Of a DNA stretch of 64,000 nucleotides, positions 17,019-27,803 are shown piece by piece. The notes under the pieces were generated by a model. It searched no databases, was not told the origin of the DNA, and was given only the letters and a program-made list of their open reading frames with translations. Source of the DNA: Flavobacterium ginsengisoli (GTDB taxonomy: Bacteria; Bacteroidota; Bacteroidia; Flavobacteriales; Flavobacteriaceae); NCBI RefSeq assembly GCF_029625315.1, contig NZ_CP121110.1, positions 2,985,001 to 3,049,000 on the forward strand, in the 5' to 3' direction. The translations under genes were made by a program, and so were the position numbers. The number at the start of each line of letters is the position of its first letter. The stretch's first letter is position 1.

Positions 17019-17909
17019 TTATCTTCCCGGAGGAGGAGGAGGTCCGCCAGCACGACCGCGGTTCATCTCTCTAAATTCTTCCATTTTTTTAATCACTGTT
17101 TCGTCATATTCTTTTTGAGAAATTACTTTTCCTTTTTTAGAAGGTTTAATATCCACTTTCTCTTTAGCATTCAAAACAATTTTCGAGCATAAAATTGTAG
17201 TTGTTCCATCATTAATTTCTAAAATTAAACCAGGAAGCCCCCAGTAATTTTCTGGCCCTTGATTAATCGGGATTTCTGGTGTATACCAAGCCGTTACCAC
17301 AATTTCTTTTGGCATTTCAAAGTTGTCTGCAAAGTTGGTTTTAGTATCTCCTGACGTCTTTTTAGCTTCATCCTTTTTATCATCGTTATTCTTAGGTCTA
17401 AAGTTTCTAAAATCGGTTTTGCTTGCTTGTTTTACAGCCGTCGCTTTATAACAATTATATCCTCCAATTTGTTTGGTTTCTTGTTCTAATTTCCAGTTTA
17501 ATTTTGGCAATGAATCGACAACAAGAAATTCTTTGCCCATAAATTCTTTATCTACAGTATACGTTTTTGTTTTTACGTCTTTATAAAAAGTTCCTCCGCC
17601 TCCCGTAAGAGAGCCAAACATCATTCTAAAACCCCCTTGCTGTTGGCCAGGCGCTTCTAGTTTTTCTTCTTCTTTATAAATTGATGTCGCTTTATCGAAG
17701 TTTAAGATGAATGTTTTTTCTAGCATTTTTTTCATGCGCTCCTCCATGTTTTTCTGCATCTCTGGCGTGATGTCTCTATTTCCGCGCATTCCTTCAAATT
17801 TTGGCGCTTGCGTTTTCGATTCGTAAACAGCCATTCCTTGAAAATCTTTTTGCGCTTGAATTTGTGTTGAAACAAGCATCAAAGTCATATAAAAAAATAT
17901 CTTTTTCAT
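17019..17909 (-). CDS. GLPGLI family protein
   Basis: Exported protein with the family-defining motif WGLPGLILEINDG near residue 215. The start at MKKIFFYMTLMLV is chosen because it begins a signal peptide (cut after IQAQ); the ATG 45 bp upstream would put a charged extension in front. The C-terminus is Gly/Pro-rich (GGPPPPPGR). It forms a likely operon with the beta-barrel protein downstream. The molecular role of the family is unknown. Confidence 0.88.
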   Translation of the reverse strand: MKKIFFYMTLMLVSTQIQAQKDFQGMAVYESKTQAPKFEGMRGNRDITPEMQKNMEERMKKMLEKTFILNFDKATSIYKEEEKLEAPGQQQGGFRMMFGSLTGGGGTFYKDVKTKTYTVDKEFMGKEFLVVDSLPKLNWKLEQETKQIGGYNCYKATAVKQASKTDFRNFRPKNNDDKKDEAKKTSGDTKTNFADNFEMPKEIVVTAWYTPEIPINQGPENYWGLPGLILEINDGTTTILCSKIVLNAKEKVDIKPSKKGKVISQKEYDETVIKKMEEFREMNRGRAGGPPPPPGR

Positions 17910-18135
17910 TTCGTTTTTCTTTAAGTGAGCAAATTCAATAAAACTTACATTCAAATGTATTATTAATTTTAAAATTCAAAAAACTAAATATATTAATCGC
18001 ATAATGGCATAGATAGAACCGTCTATTTTTTAGACAATTAGTATAAAAAAAGGTTTAAACCTTAAAATTGATGTTTTAATGCGAGTTTTTTGTAATTTGG
18101 TAATCTTGTAAATCAATTTTCTAATCTGTAAAACC

Positions 18136-18939
18136 GTGCAAAAAATTTTATTCTCCATACTTCTTTTCTGCACTTTTCAGGCGCTTTCGGCTCAGGATTT
18201 GAAAATAAATCCGACCTTAATTTCGCAGTACAAAAATACTTCAGATGAATTTTTAGGATATGATTCATTTGGGTATTCGTATCAGATAACAAACAACGTT
18301 TTTAGTAAAATTAAAGGAAAAGAAATTTTCGAATACAAGAATATATCTTTAGGAAAAATAACAAAAGTTGATCTACAAAATCCGTTAAAAATTGTTTTGT
18401 TTTATGAAGATTTTAATAGCGTTGTCTTATTAGATAATCAATTAAATAAAATGACTGAAATTAACTTTTCGCAGAATACAACCCCAATTGTAGTAAGCGC
18501 AATCGGAATGTCAACACAAAATCAACTATGGATTTACAACACTTTAAATCAGCAGATTGGTCTATTTGATTATTTGAAAAATGAATACAAAACGGTTTCA
18601 ATTCCGTTGACTGAACCAATTCAATATTATCAAACCGATTTTAATGCTTTTTATTGGATTGATAAGAAAAACAACTGGTTCTCTTGTGACATTTTCGGAA
18701 AAATCACTTCGTTAGGAAAAATAACCGATTTCGATAAAATTGCCATTGTTAATTCTTCACAATATCTTTTCAGTAAGGGTAATTTATTGTATTTTAAAGG
18801 TTTCAACAAATCAAATCCAGAAGTAATTTCTGAGATTAAAATTTCAGAAAAAACCTTTGACAATTTTTATTACAAAGACCAAATTTTATCTATTTTTACA
18901 GCTACAGATATTTCCAATTATAAAATCGTAACACCGTAA
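18136..18939 (+). CDS. Exported beta-propeller-like protein of unknown function
   Basis: GTG start giving MQKILFSILLFCTFQALSAQ, a clear signal peptide. The 267 residues are beta-rich with recurrent strand-turn units (VVLLDNQLNKMTEI, QIGLFDYLKNEYKTV, WFSCDIFGKITSLG), suggesting a small propeller, but no catalytic motif is seen. The stop overlaps the next ATG (TAATG), so it is translationally coupled to the deoxynucleoside kinase. Such coupling of an exported protein and a nucleoside kinase is not explained by known function. Confidence 0.65.
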   Translation: MQKILFSILLFCTFQALSAQDLKINPTLISQYKNTSDEFLGYDSFGYSYQITNNVFSKIKGKEIFEYKNISLGKITKVDLQNPLKIVLFYEDFNSVVLLDNQLNKMTEINFSQNTTPIVVSAIGMSTQNQLWIYNTLNQQIGLFDYLKNEYKTVSIPLTEPIQYYQTDFNAFYWIDKKNNWFSCDIFGKITSLGKITDFDKIAIVNSSQYLFSKGNLLYFKGFNKSNPEVISEIKISEKTFDNFYYKDQILSIFTATDISNYKIVTP

Positions 18940-19552
18940 TGCACATAGCAATAGCAGGAAACATAGGCGCAGGAAAAACTACTTTGACCAAATTATTGGC
19001 GAAACACTTCAAATGGGAACCTCATTATGAAGATGTAGTTGATAATCCGTACCTAGATGATTTCTACCATCAAATGGAGCGTTGGTCATTTAATCTTCAG
19101 ATTTATTTCCTTAATAGCCGTTTTCGTCAAGTGCAACAAATTCGCGAAAGCGGAAAAAAATCATTCAGGATAGAACGATCTATGAAGATGCTCATATTTT
19201 CGCACCCAATTTATATGCAATGGGATTAATGACAAGCCGTGATTTTGAAAATTATACGTCTTTATTCGAATTAATGGAATCTTTGGTTAAAGCTCCAGAT
19301 TTATTGATTTATTTAAGAAGTTCTATTCCTAATTTAGTGGGACAAATTCACAAACGCGGACGCGAATATGAAAACTCTATTTCTATCGATTATTTAAGCC
19401 GTTTGAACGAAAGATACGAGGCTTGGATTCAGACTTATAGTAAAGGAAAATTACTAATCATTGACGTTGACAACATTAATTTTGTTGACAACCCTGAGGA
19501 TTTAGGAGATATCATTAATAAAATTGATGCTGAATTGAACGGATTGTTCTAA
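18939..19552 (+). CDS. Deoxynucleoside kinase, frameshifted in an A-run
   Basis: Phosphorylates deoxynucleosides for salvage. P-loop GNIGAGKTT at residues 7-15; FNLQIYFLNSRF and then, in the other frame, QDRTIYEDAHIFA (the DRS/ERS-like substrate motif) and RGREYE in the lid. The sequence has seven A after GG near 19153-19159, where eight restore GKKIIQDRT. This is a classic homopolymer deletion, so one gene of about 204 residues is annotated. Specificity (dA/dG versus dC) cannot be read. Confidence 0.88.
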
Positions 19553-19576
19553 AAATATAGTTTATATACGAATACG

Positions 19577-19609
19577 AAAAAGCCTCTAAAATATTTTTAG
19601 AGGCTTTTT
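19577..19609. terminator. Bidirectional terminator
   Basis: Stem aaaaagcctctaaaa / ttttagaggcttttt, with T on one side and A on the other. It sits between the convergent kinase and pyrophosphatase genes. Confidence 0.85.
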
Positions 19610-19620
19610 CTGTTTTAAGA

Positions 19621-19653
19621 AACTTTGTCAAAGTTTTAAACTTTGACAAAGTT
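19621..19653. repeat. Short inverted repeat next to the hppA stop
   Basis: 13-bp arms aactttgtcaaag / ctttgacaaagtt separated by 7 bp. It may add a second hairpin to hppA transcript ends; it has no T tail. Confidence 0.6.
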
Positions 19654-19654
19654 G

Positions 19655-22174
19655 TTATTTTGCGACTTCAACTTTTGCTAAAACTTCTTCTTCAGTTCCT
19701 TCAAAAACTTCGGTTGTTGTTTTTCCATCTACTGTTTTAGTAACCGTTCCCGTAGTTTTTCCGTTAATATTTTTAACTTCAACACGAACCGATTGGCTTT
19801 CTGTATGCGCATATTTTCCGTTTGCATCAAAATGAGCCAGACACTTTGCTGTTTCTTCTTCAGAACAACCTTTTTCTTTACACATCTTGATACATTCTTC
19901 TTTTGTCATTCCAGACATATCGCCACATTTAGACATCCCTGCATGCATTTCTGTTTTAGCACAGCAAGAAGCTTTTCCTGCGATATCTGATGATTCGTGG
20001 CCTTCTCCTAAAATTGGAGCAATTACCAATCCAATCAAACAAGTTAATTTGATTAAAATATTCATTGATGGTCCAGAAGTATCTTTAAACGGATCTCCAA
20101 CTGTATCTCCTGTTACCGCTGCTTTATGCGCATCAGAACCTTTATAAGTCATTTCTCCGTTAATCATAACTCCTGCCTCAAAAGATTTTTTAGCATTATC
20201 CCAAGCACCTCCAGCATTGTTTTGAAAAACTGCCCAAAGTACGCCAGAAACAGTAACTCCTGCCATATATCCTCCTAACATTTCAGCAATTAACTGATTG
20301 TTGTCTGAGTAAACTAATTTTCCTAAAAGAACAATTAAAATTGGGAAACCAATCGTTAAAATCCCTGGAAGCATCATTTCACGTAAAGCCGCTTTTGTAG
20401 AAATCTCAACACATTTTCCGTATTCTGGCTTTCCTGTTCCTTCCATAATTCCAGGAATTTCTTTGAACTGACGGCGAACTTCGTACACCATATCCATTGC
20501 GACTTTTCCAACAGAATTCATTGCCAAAGCAGAGAAAACTACTGGAATCATTCCACCAACAAATAACATCGCTAAAACTGGCGCTTTAAAAATATTAATT
20601 CCGTCGATTCCTGTAAAGGTTACATAAGCGACAAATAATGCCAATGAAGTTAAGGCTGCAGAAGCAATTGCAAATCCTTTTCCTGTTGCTGCAGTTGTAT
20701 TTCCAACTGAATCTAAAATATCGGTTCTAGTACGAACTTCTTTTGGCAATTCGCTCATTTCGGCAATACCTCCAGCATTATCAGAAATTGGTCCGAAAGC
20801 ATCGATTGCCAATTGCATTGCTGTTGTAGCCATCATTGCAGAAGCTGCTAAAGCTACTCCATAGAATCCTGCTAAAGCATACGAAATCCAAATTGCCACC
20901 GCAAACAATAATACGGTTGGGAAAGTAGAAATCATTCCGGTTGCCAAACCTGCAATTACGTTTGTTCCCGCTCCTGTAGATGATTTTTGAACAATTGCCA
21001 TAACTGGTTTTGTTCCTAATCCTGTATAATATTCTGTTACTGATGAAATAGCGCCACCTACAACTAATCCGACTAATGTAGCGTAGAAAACACGCATTGA
21101 TGAAATCGCTTTAGAACCTTCTCCAAAGAAAGTCATTTGCATTGTTTCAGGAAGCATGTGCTGTACTAAGAAGAAACAAGCCACAGCGGTTAAAACAATA
21201 GAAACCCAGTTCCCTATATTTAATGCTTTCTGTACTTGTGCTTCTTTAGCATTGTCATCTGAGATTTTTACTAAAGTTGTTCCGATAATTGAAAACAAAA
21301 TTCCGAAACCAGCAATTGCCATTGGAAGCAAAATTGGTCCAATTCCGCCAAAAGCATCATTGATACTTCCACCCATATCTTTTATCACATAGTTTCCAAG
21401 AACCATTGCGACCAAAACAGTTGCTACATAAGAACCAAATAAATCGGCTCCCATACCTGCAACGTCTCCCACGTTGTCTCCTACGTTATCTGCAATTGTA
21501 GCAGGATTACGTGGATCATCTTCTGGAATTCCAGCTTCAACTTTACCAACTAAATCTGCTCCAACATCGGCTGCTTTTGTGTAGATTCCACCACCCACTC
21601 TAGCAAACAAAGCGATTGATTCTGCACCAAGCGAAAATCCCGCTAATGTCTCTAAAACAACTGTCATTGTATCTGTATCTTTCCAAACTCCACCAGAGAA
21701 TAAATGAAAGAAAATTATAAAAAATGATGTTAATCCTAAAACGGCTAATCCAGCAACACCTAATCCCATTACTGTTCCGCCACCAAAAGAAACTTTAAGA
21801 GCTTGGGGTAAACTTGTACGAGCTGCCTGAGTAGTTCTAACGTTTGTTTTTGTTGCGATTTTCATTCCCATATTTCCTGCTAAAGCAGAAAAGAATGCAC
21901 CAAAAATAAAGGCAATTACGATTAATAAATGTGTTTTTACTCCTGGAATAAAAGTAATTCCTGCCAAAGCTAAACTGGCAATAATTACAAAGATGGTTAA
22001 TAGTTTATATTCGGCTTTTAGAAAGGCTAAGGCTCCTTCGTAAATGTAATCTGAAATCTCTTTCATCTTACCGTCTCCAGCGTCTTGTTTTAAAACCCAA
22101 GTCCTTTTTATTCCCATGAAAAGTAATCCTAAAACTGCCATTATAATTGGCAGGTAAATCATAAATGCATTCAT
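19655..22174 (-). CDS. hppA: Membrane-bound (ion-translocating) pyrophosphatase with Cys-rich C-terminal extension
   Basis: Couples PPi hydrolysis to H+ and/or Na+ export across the inner membrane. About 16 membrane helices; catalytic motifs [34 protein letters not shown] and the C-terminal [13 protein letters not shown] are intact. [10 protein letters not shown] has Ala where K+-independent enzymes have Lys, so it should be K+-dependent. After the last helix there is an unusual 116-residue tail with seven Cys plus His/Met ([31 protein letters not shown]), then a soluble beta-rich end. ppa lies upstream on the same strand. Confidence 0.93.
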   Translation of the reverse strand: MNAFMIYLPIIMAVLGLLFMGIKRTWVLKQDAGDGKMKEISDYIYEGALAFLKAEYKLLTIFVIIASLALAGITFIPGVKTHLLIVIAFIFGAFFSALAGNMGMKIATKTNVRTTQAARTSLPQALKVSFGGGTVMGLGVAGLAVLGLTSFFIIFFHLFSGGVWKDTDTMTVVLETLAGFSLGAESIALFARVGGGIYTKAADVGADLVGKVEAGIPEDDPRNPATIADNVGDNVGDVAGMGADLFGSYVATVLVAMVLGNYVIKDMGGSINDAFGGIGPILLPMAIAGFGILFSIIGTTLVKISDDNAKEAQVQKALNIGNWVSIVLTAVACFFLVQHMLPETMQMTFFGEGSKAISSMRVFYATLVGLVVGGAISSVTEYYTGLGTKPVMAIVQKSSTGAGTNVIAGLATGMISTFPTVLLFAVAIWISYALAGFYGVALAASAMMATTAMQLAIDAFGPISDNAGGIAEMSELPKEVRTRTDILDSVGNTTAATGKGFAIASAALTSLALFVAYVTFTGIDGINIFKAPVLAMLFVGGMIPVVFSALAMNSVGKVAMDMVYEVRRQFKEIPGIMEGTGKPEYGKCVEISTKAALREMMLPGILTIGFPILIVLLGKLVYSDNNQLIAEMLGGYMAGVTVSGVLWAVFQNNAGGAWDNAKKSFEAGVMINGEMTYKGSDAHKAAVTGDTVGDPFKDTSGPSMNILIKLTCLIGLVIAPILGEGHESSDIAGKASCCAKTEMHAGMSKCGDMSGMTKEECIKMCKEKGCSEEETAKCLAHFDANGKYAHTESQSVRVEVKNINGKTTGTVTKTVDGKTTTEVFEGTEEEVLAKVEVAK

Positions 22175-22229
22175 AATATATTAATGGTTTTGGTTAATAG
22201 TCAACAATCTAACTGAAACGAATTTAAAC

Positions 22230-22268
22230 AAAAAAGCAATACTCCTGACGGCAGTATTGCTTTTTTTA
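22230..22268 (-). terminator. ppa terminator
   Basis: Stem agcaatact / agtattgct flanked by A and T runs; the minus-strand tail is TTTTTTG. Confidence 0.8.
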
Positions 22269-22287
22269 TATTAGAATGCGGTTAAAA

Positions 22288-22818
22288 TTATTTAATGCTA
22301 AATAATCCAGCCGGTTTATTTTCAATGTCATCAAAACGTTTTGTACACTCAGCGATAATGTCGTAAGCTTCTTTTACGTCTCCCCATCCTTCTACATCTA
22401 CTTTTTTGTTTTCAAGGTCTTTGTAAACTTGGAAAAAGTGCTCGATTTCTTTTAATAAGTGAGCGTTAATATCAGAAAGATCGTTTAATGAATTCCAGAT
22501 TGGATCTGAAACTGGTACACAAATAATTTTCTCGTCTGGTCCTTTATCATCTGCCATGTGGAATACACCAATTGGTTTCACTTCCATAACACATCCAGGG
22601 AAAGTTGGCTCGTTTACCAAAACTAATACGTCAAGAGGATCACCATCTAAAGCTAAAGTTTCTGGAATAAATCCGTAATCAGCTGGGTACATCATTGAAG
22701 AGAATAACATTCTGTCAAAACGCATTCTTTTAATTTCAAAATCGTACTCATATTTATTTCTGCTTCCTCGTGGTATTTCGATTAACACATCGAAAGTCGT
22801 TAATTTGTCTGCGGTCAT
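22288..22818 (-). CDS. ppa: Inorganic pyrophosphatase, soluble family I
   Basis: Cytoplasmic Mg-dependent hydrolase of PPi. The signature DGDPLDVLVL holds the metal-binding aspartates; upstream EIPRGSRNKYEYD and MMYPADYGFIP are typical. At 176 residues it is the normal bacterial length. It lies upstream of hppA with a terminator between, so the cell can either waste PPi energy or store it as an ion gradient. Confidence 0.96.
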   Translation of the reverse strand: MTADKLTTFDVLIEIPRGSRNKYEYDFEIKRMRFDRMLFSSMMYPADYGFIPETLALDGDPLDVLVLVNEPTFPGCVMEVKPIGVFHMADDKGPDEKIICVPVSDPIWNSLNDLSDINAHLLKEIEHFFQVYKDLENKKVDVEGWGDVKEAYDIIAECTKRFDDIENKPAGLFSIK

Positions 22819-22929
22819 TTTCGTTTTTTATTGTTTCTATAATTTCGGTTGCAAAAATAACTAAAGAATCTAGTTTTACAATAAAAAACAAGGTTAAATT
22901 ATGCGCATTAAAGTTTAAAAAACAAGCAT

Positions 22930-23529
22930 TTAATAGGTAATACTTCGATTTCTCTTCTTTAAATAATAATGCCAAAGCAAATAGGTTGCATAAGATCGAT
23001 ACGGACTCCACTGTTCTGCATGAATTTCCATTTCCTGTTTGTCATGAATATCCAGCAATTCTTTGATCGTATTTATTACTGCTATATCGCCAAGCGGAAT
23101 TAAATCGGGTTCTTCCAAACAAAACATCAGATAAATATCAATTGTCCAATTACCGATTCCCTTTAGTTTAATGAGTTCTTCACGAACTTGTTTTGCCGAT
23201 TTTGAAGCTAAACTTTCAATATCTAATTCTTTGTTTAAAACCGCTTCCGCTAAAATCTTTATATATTTTGTTTTCTGGCGACTTACTCCCAAATTTCTAA
23301 ATTCCTCATCAGTCAAAACAGCCATATTTTCGGGATTGCAAGTTTTGTAAGCTTTGATTTTTAAAAATGTGGCTTTCGCCGAATCTATAGAAACTTGCTG
23401 TTCAAGTATTAATAAAACCAAAGTTTCAAATCCAGGCGGACGTCTTGGAATTGGAGGCAATCCGTATTTCTCAATAATTTCTAAAAATACAGGATTTTTA
23501 TTGGTTAAAAAATCGATGGCTTCTTGCAT
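22930..23529 (-). CDS. DNA-3-methyladenine glycosylase-type HhH-GPD protein
   Basis: Base-excision repair glycosylase. The helix-hairpin-helix LKGIGNWTIDIYL is followed by the loop with the catalytic Asp in PLGDIAV, the HhH-GPD signature of the AlkA branch. The protein is 199 residues and lacks the N-terminal AlkA domain, as in shorter Bacteroidota members. C-terminal WSPYRSYATYLLWHYY fits AlkA-like proteins. No Fe-S cysteine cluster, which argues against EndoIII/MutY. Confidence 0.85.
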   Translation of the reverse strand: MQEAIDFLTNKNPVFLEIIEKYGLPPIPRRPPGFETLVLLILEQQVSIDSAKATFLKIKAYKTCNPENMAVLTDEEFRNLGVSRQKTKYIKILAEAVLNKELDIESLASKSAKQVREELIKLKGIGNWTIDIYLMFCLEEPDLIPLGDIAVINTIKELLDIHDKQEMEIHAEQWSPYRSYATYLLWHYYLKKRNRSITY

Positions 23530-23586
23530 AAGTCATTAAAGTCTTTATCAAAATTAAACAAAAAACACTATAAACTAATTTTTAGT

Positions 23587-23669
23587 TCTCGCAGATCTAG
23601 CAGATTTAGCAGATAAATTAAACGTTTTAAAGAATATCAAATCTGCCTTATCTGCAAAATCTGCGTGAG
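23587..23669. repeat. Imperfect inverted repeat of cagat/atctg units
   Basis: The left arm (23587-23614, gcagatctagcagatttagc core) and right arm (23641-23669, atctgccttatctgcaaaat core) are roughly reverse complements with three to five mismatches. It is an AT-rich intergenic element of the type often scattered in Flavobacterium genomes; no coding. Confidence 0.55.
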
Positions 23670-23684
23670 GTAAAACATTTAAAC

Positions 23685-23718
23685 AAAAAAAATCGCAAAG
23701 ATTTTTAAACCTTTGCGA
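23685..23718 (-). terminator. Terminator of the DUF5686 gene
   Basis: Stem TCGCAAAG / CTTTGCGA with an A/T-rich loop, followed on the minus strand by eight T. Confidence 0.8.
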
Positions 23719-23753
23719 CTCTGTAACTTTGAACCTTTGCCTCTAAAATATAA

Positions 23754-26254
23754 TTAAAAATAAAACCCGAAAGATCCTTTAATTGCAAATTTGTGTGCGT
23801 CTGGCATATCTAAATAATTTCCTCTCCAAGAGAAATCAAGACGGAAAACTTTAAAAATATTTCCAATTCCTGCATTATATTCCCAGTATACTTTTTCAGG
23901 AGCGTTATAAGGTAATCCTGAAGCATTGATGGCGCGATTGGCATCAGAAATAGTTCCGTGAACGGCTCTAATTCCGATAAACTCTCTCCAGTTCAGTTTT
24001 CTCATGAATGGAATTCTGGCAAACAATCTTCCGCCAAAATCATGATTCCACTGCAAGGTTGTATATTGATCTGTAACGAATTCATAGAAATTCAAGTTAC
24101 TGAATGTATTTTCGATTGTAAAATAAGTCTGGTTACCCGAATTACGCTCATCAAACCTAACGGAATTGTACCAAAAGTTTTTCCTGTTTCGATTGTAATA
24201 TTTGTTCTTCCTAAAGGCCCGATAATAATTGGCTGTCTATAGAAAACTTGAATTTTTTCGTACGCAAAATCACTATCAAAAACTCCTTTTAATCCGTAAC
24301 TGAAATTCACGAAGAAATGGCTAAAAGGACTATCAACTAAACTCCTTTCTACACCATAACCAATCGTTTTTCTGTTTGGCATAAACTCAAACTGAATATT
24401 GGCTTCAGATTGCTTTACCATACTTTCGACAACACCTGCTGGATTTGCTGCGGTTGGTAAAGTTGTATAATAATCCAAACTAAAGGTCTTCGATGCCGAT
24501 TCTAGTGTTCGATATGAGAGCCCTGCCGAGACAATAAAATTCTTTTTAGGCTCCATTTCTACAGAAATGTTACTCAAATTAATATTGGTCAATTTCCCAT
24601 TACTTCCAGTAGTAAATAAGGCCGAAGATGCAAAACTTCGTCCTAAAACGTCATTTGTAGTGGTTAAACTTGCACCAATCTGTTCAATATCTCGTCTATT
24701 TCCTCCAGAAATGATAACTCGGTTTTTCTTGTCAACCATCCATTTTCCGGAAACACCATATTTGAATTTATTATCATCAAATCCGTAAGCGGTATAAGCT
24801 TGAAGACGCCATGGATCATTTGGTCCAAAATAGGTTCTTCCTCCTACTCTCAATCTCAAACCTTCGACTTCGTTATATCCAAAAGTTGAAAATATAGGCC
24901 CGTAATCGAAGTTTTTAAATTCGATGTAACCACTTCCTAAAATAGAGACCAGATTATATAGTCGCTTAAATCGCTTGACTGTCTGCAGTGTATCAAGCAT
25001 TTTATAAATACCCTGCTCATCTTTATTTAATTTTTCAAAACGATTTTCTTCCCAAAACTCAGGCGGTCGTTCGTAAACAGCATTATCAATAAAATTGACT
25101 TCTTCTTTATAAAACTTCTCCGGTTTCTGAATGTTGAATTTATGATTGCGGTATAAAGTTGTTCTTTTACCATAAACTCCTTTTGATTTTTCTTTTTTAT
25201 TTAAAGCAAAATCAGACATCATGTAATCACGTGTCAAAAGGAAAACTGAGTCGTTTTCTACTTCAAATTCCTGTTCAATATAAATATCTTTTACCCAGTT
25301 AATATTGGCGCTTTTCGTCACACCCATATTAATTTTCTTGATCGCAAAAGTGGTATCGTTAACCCAAAAATCTCCCTTAAAAGTTAATTCGTTTTTACGT
25401 CTAGGATAAAAAACAATATTATAACACCATTTTTTATCGATATAAGCACTGTCTTTTAAAACATAATTGTAAACATCGATTCCTGTTCTTGAAAGCGGAC
25501 TTGTAAAACTCTTATCAAAGAATTTCAGGTGATTGTCATAAATATTATAGTCAGAATAAAGATCTTTAACGAAAGATAAAATCTGCTGATTTCCATTGAA
25601 ACCAGACATTTTATTTCCAGTAAGATTTTCTTTTACCTTTTTTAATTTATTATCTCCGTAAACATCATAAACCGATTCGTTGATAAAAATTGGCAAATAG
25701 GTTTTTCCCGTAACGTCTGAAGTATCAACGTGATTAAAGATAAACTCCATTCCCTTAAAAAGCTTATTCTTCATGAAAGCACTATCAATTGTGTTCATGT
25801 CAAACTCCACTTTTTCATACTTCTGCATTTGATACTGATTAAATAGGTATAATCCGTTTTTACGTTTTCTTTCCCAAATTTTTCTCAAAATATCCAATGC
25901 TGGATTATTCTTTTTAGAAGTTTTTCCAGTATAAATTACAACTTCGTTAAGCACTTGCTCTTCGAACAAAACAATTTTAAAATTATAATTAACTGCTTTG
26001 TCTAAAGGAACTTCTTTATCTGAAAATCCTGCTGAAGTAACCAAAAGTGCGGTATAAGTATTTGGCGATTCTAAATAAAAACGACCGTCTTCATTGGAAA
26101 CAATCCCAATATTAGAACCTTTAAAAACTACATTTGCAAAAGGTATTGGCTGATTCGATTTGTCCAAAACAACTCCACTCACTTTGGTTTGTGCAGTAAC
26201 AACATTCGCAAATGCAAATACAATATATAAGAGAAGTAGAGTTAATTTGTTCAT
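23754..26254 (-). CDS. DUF5686 / carboxypeptidase-regulatory-like outer-membrane protein, frameshifted
   Basis: Signal peptide (MNKLTLLLLYIVFAFANVVTAQ), a carboxypeptidase-regulatory-like domain (GVVLDKSNQPIPFANVVFKG), the DUF5686 body, and a BamA/FadL-like barrel ending KGSFGFYF. The frame breaks near 24135-24142, where one extra C would give VIPGNQTYFTIENTFSNLNF and join the last 113 residues, so one gene of about 833 residues is listed. It is an outer-membrane protein common in Flavobacteria; its role is unknown. Confidence 0.82.
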
Positions 26255-26262
26255 TATAAAGT

Positions 26263-26302
26263 AAAAAAAACTTCACCAATCCATGTTGTCTGATGAAGTT
26301 TT
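26263..26302 (-). terminator. pdhB terminator
   Basis: Stem aaaacttca / tgaagtttt; the minus-strand tail is T-rich (TTTTTTTTAC). Confidence 0.7.
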
Positions 26303-26322
26303 ATGAGTATTTTGTATTTGTA

Positions 26323-27300
26323 TTATTTGTATAATACTTTTTTAACTGCTTTTACTACATCACCAGCATTTGGCAACCAGTCTTTAAGCAATACTGGAGA
26401 ATACGGTGCAGGAGTATCTGCTGTTGTAATACGTTGAATTGGCGCATCAAGGAAGTCGAATGCTTGTTCTTGAACGATATAAGAGATTTCAGAAGAAAGG
26501 CTGGCAACTGGCCAAGCTTCTTCAAGAATTACTAAACGGTTTGTTTTTTTAACCGATTTTAAGATCGCATCTTTATCCATTGGACGAACTGTTCTTAAAT
26601 CGATAATCTCACAAGAAATACCTTCTTTTGCTAATTCATCAGCGACAATAAAAGCTTCTTTGATGATTTTTCCGAATGAAACGATAGTTACATCTGTTCC
26701 TTCACGTTTAACATCAGCAACACCTAACGGGATTGTATATTCTCCATCTGGCACTTCACCTTTGTCTCCGTACATTTGCTCAGATTCCATGAAAATAACT
26801 GGATCGTTATCACGGATAGCTGATTTTAAAAGTCCTTTTGCATCATAAGGAGTTGAAGGAACAACAACTTTTAAACCTGGAGTATTAGCAAACCAGTTTT
26901 CTAAAGCTTGTGAGTGAGTAGCTCCTAATTGACCAGCAGAAGCTGTTGGTCCACGGAAAACGATAGGCACATTAAACTGTCCTCCTGTCATTTGACGCAT
27001 TTTAGCGACGTTATTTATAATTTGATCAATACCAACTAAACAGAAGTTGAATGTCATATATTCTACAATAGGGCGGTTTCCGTTCATTGCAGAACCTACT
27101 GCAATTCCTGAAAATCCAAGCTCAGCAATTGGAGTATCGATTACTCTTTTTTCACCAAACTCAGCAAGCATTCCTTTAGAAGCTTTGTAAGCTCCATTGT
27201 ATTCTGCAACCTCTTCTCCCATTAAATATATGGATTCATCGCGACGCATTTCTTCGCTCATTGCTTCACAAATGGCCTCTCTAAATTGTATTGTTCTCAT
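26323..27300 (-). CDS. pdhB: Pyruvate dehydrogenase E1 component, beta subunit
   Basis: Beta chain of the thiamine-diphosphate E1 that decarboxylates pyruvate. Motifs MGEEVAEYNGAYKASKG near the N-terminus, DTPIAELGFSGIAVGSAMNG, and the C-terminal transketolase domain (VSFGKIIKEAF, EISYIVQEQAF). 325 residues, intact. E1 alpha and E2 are not adjacent in the window, so the gene is monocistronic here. Related branched-chain E1 beta is possible, but YNGAYKASKG favours PDH. Confidence 0.92.
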   Translation of the reverse strand: MRTIQFREAICEAMSEEMRRDESIYLMGEEVAEYNGAYKASKGMLAEFGEKRVIDTPIAELGFSGIAVGSAMNGNRPIVEYMTFNFCLVGIDQIINNVAKMRQMTGGQFNVPIVFRGPTASAGQLGATHSQALENWFANTPGLKVVVPSTPYDAKGLLKSAIRDNDPVIFMESEQMYGDKGEVPDGEYTIPLGVADVKREGTDVTIVSFGKIIKEAFIVADELAKEGISCEIIDLRTVRPMDKDAILKSVKKTNRLVILEEAWPVASLSSEISYIVQEQAFDFLDAPIQRITTADTPAPYSPVLLKDWLPNAGDVVKAVKKVLYK

Positions 27301-27803
27301 ATTTTATATTGTATGTTGAATTTTCTGAAAAGCAAAAATAAATATTTTAAATAACTTAAATGCAAAAATTGAATTTAAAATCGCATGAACTTCTATCTGT
27401 TCTCTGGTTTTAACTTTTTAAACTTTATTGTGATATTAACGAAATCGATATAATAACGTACAATTCACACTTAATCTATTCCAGAATATTTTTTAGACAA
27501 ACTTTTATTCATTTGTTTAATTCTTATTTTTCTTCAAATTCATTCATCATAACGTAAAAAACCAAAAAATAGTATTTCTCAGACAAAAATTAATCTACTC
27601 CTCAACTGTCAGTTATTGCAAAATTCCTAACAATCAGACAAAATGAGTATTATTTTATTTTTAGATTCCGATGAAAATCATTCAAAACTGAACAATCTGC
27701 GAAATCGTAATAGTTTTGAAAAATATTATGCATGCATAGTATAATTATTCCAAATTAAATTCTAAATTTGTAAAAGCATATTATAAATTCAAAATATATA
27801 CTT
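27301..27803. other. 503-bp AT-rich intergenic region between divergent pdhB and etfB
   Basis: No ORF or RNA family recognised. It holds a perfect 12-bp palindrome TATGCATGCATA at 27728-27739 and a TAAATTTG -7-like box at 27763-27770, about 33 bp before etfB. The rest looks like unstructured AT-rich sequence. Confidence 0.5.
27763..27770 (+). promoter_or_regulatory. -7 element of the etfB promoter
   Basis: TAAATTTG matches TAnnTTTG; the -33 box is not clear. The palindrome TATGCATGCATA ends 23 bp upstream and could be an operator. Confidence 0.45.
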
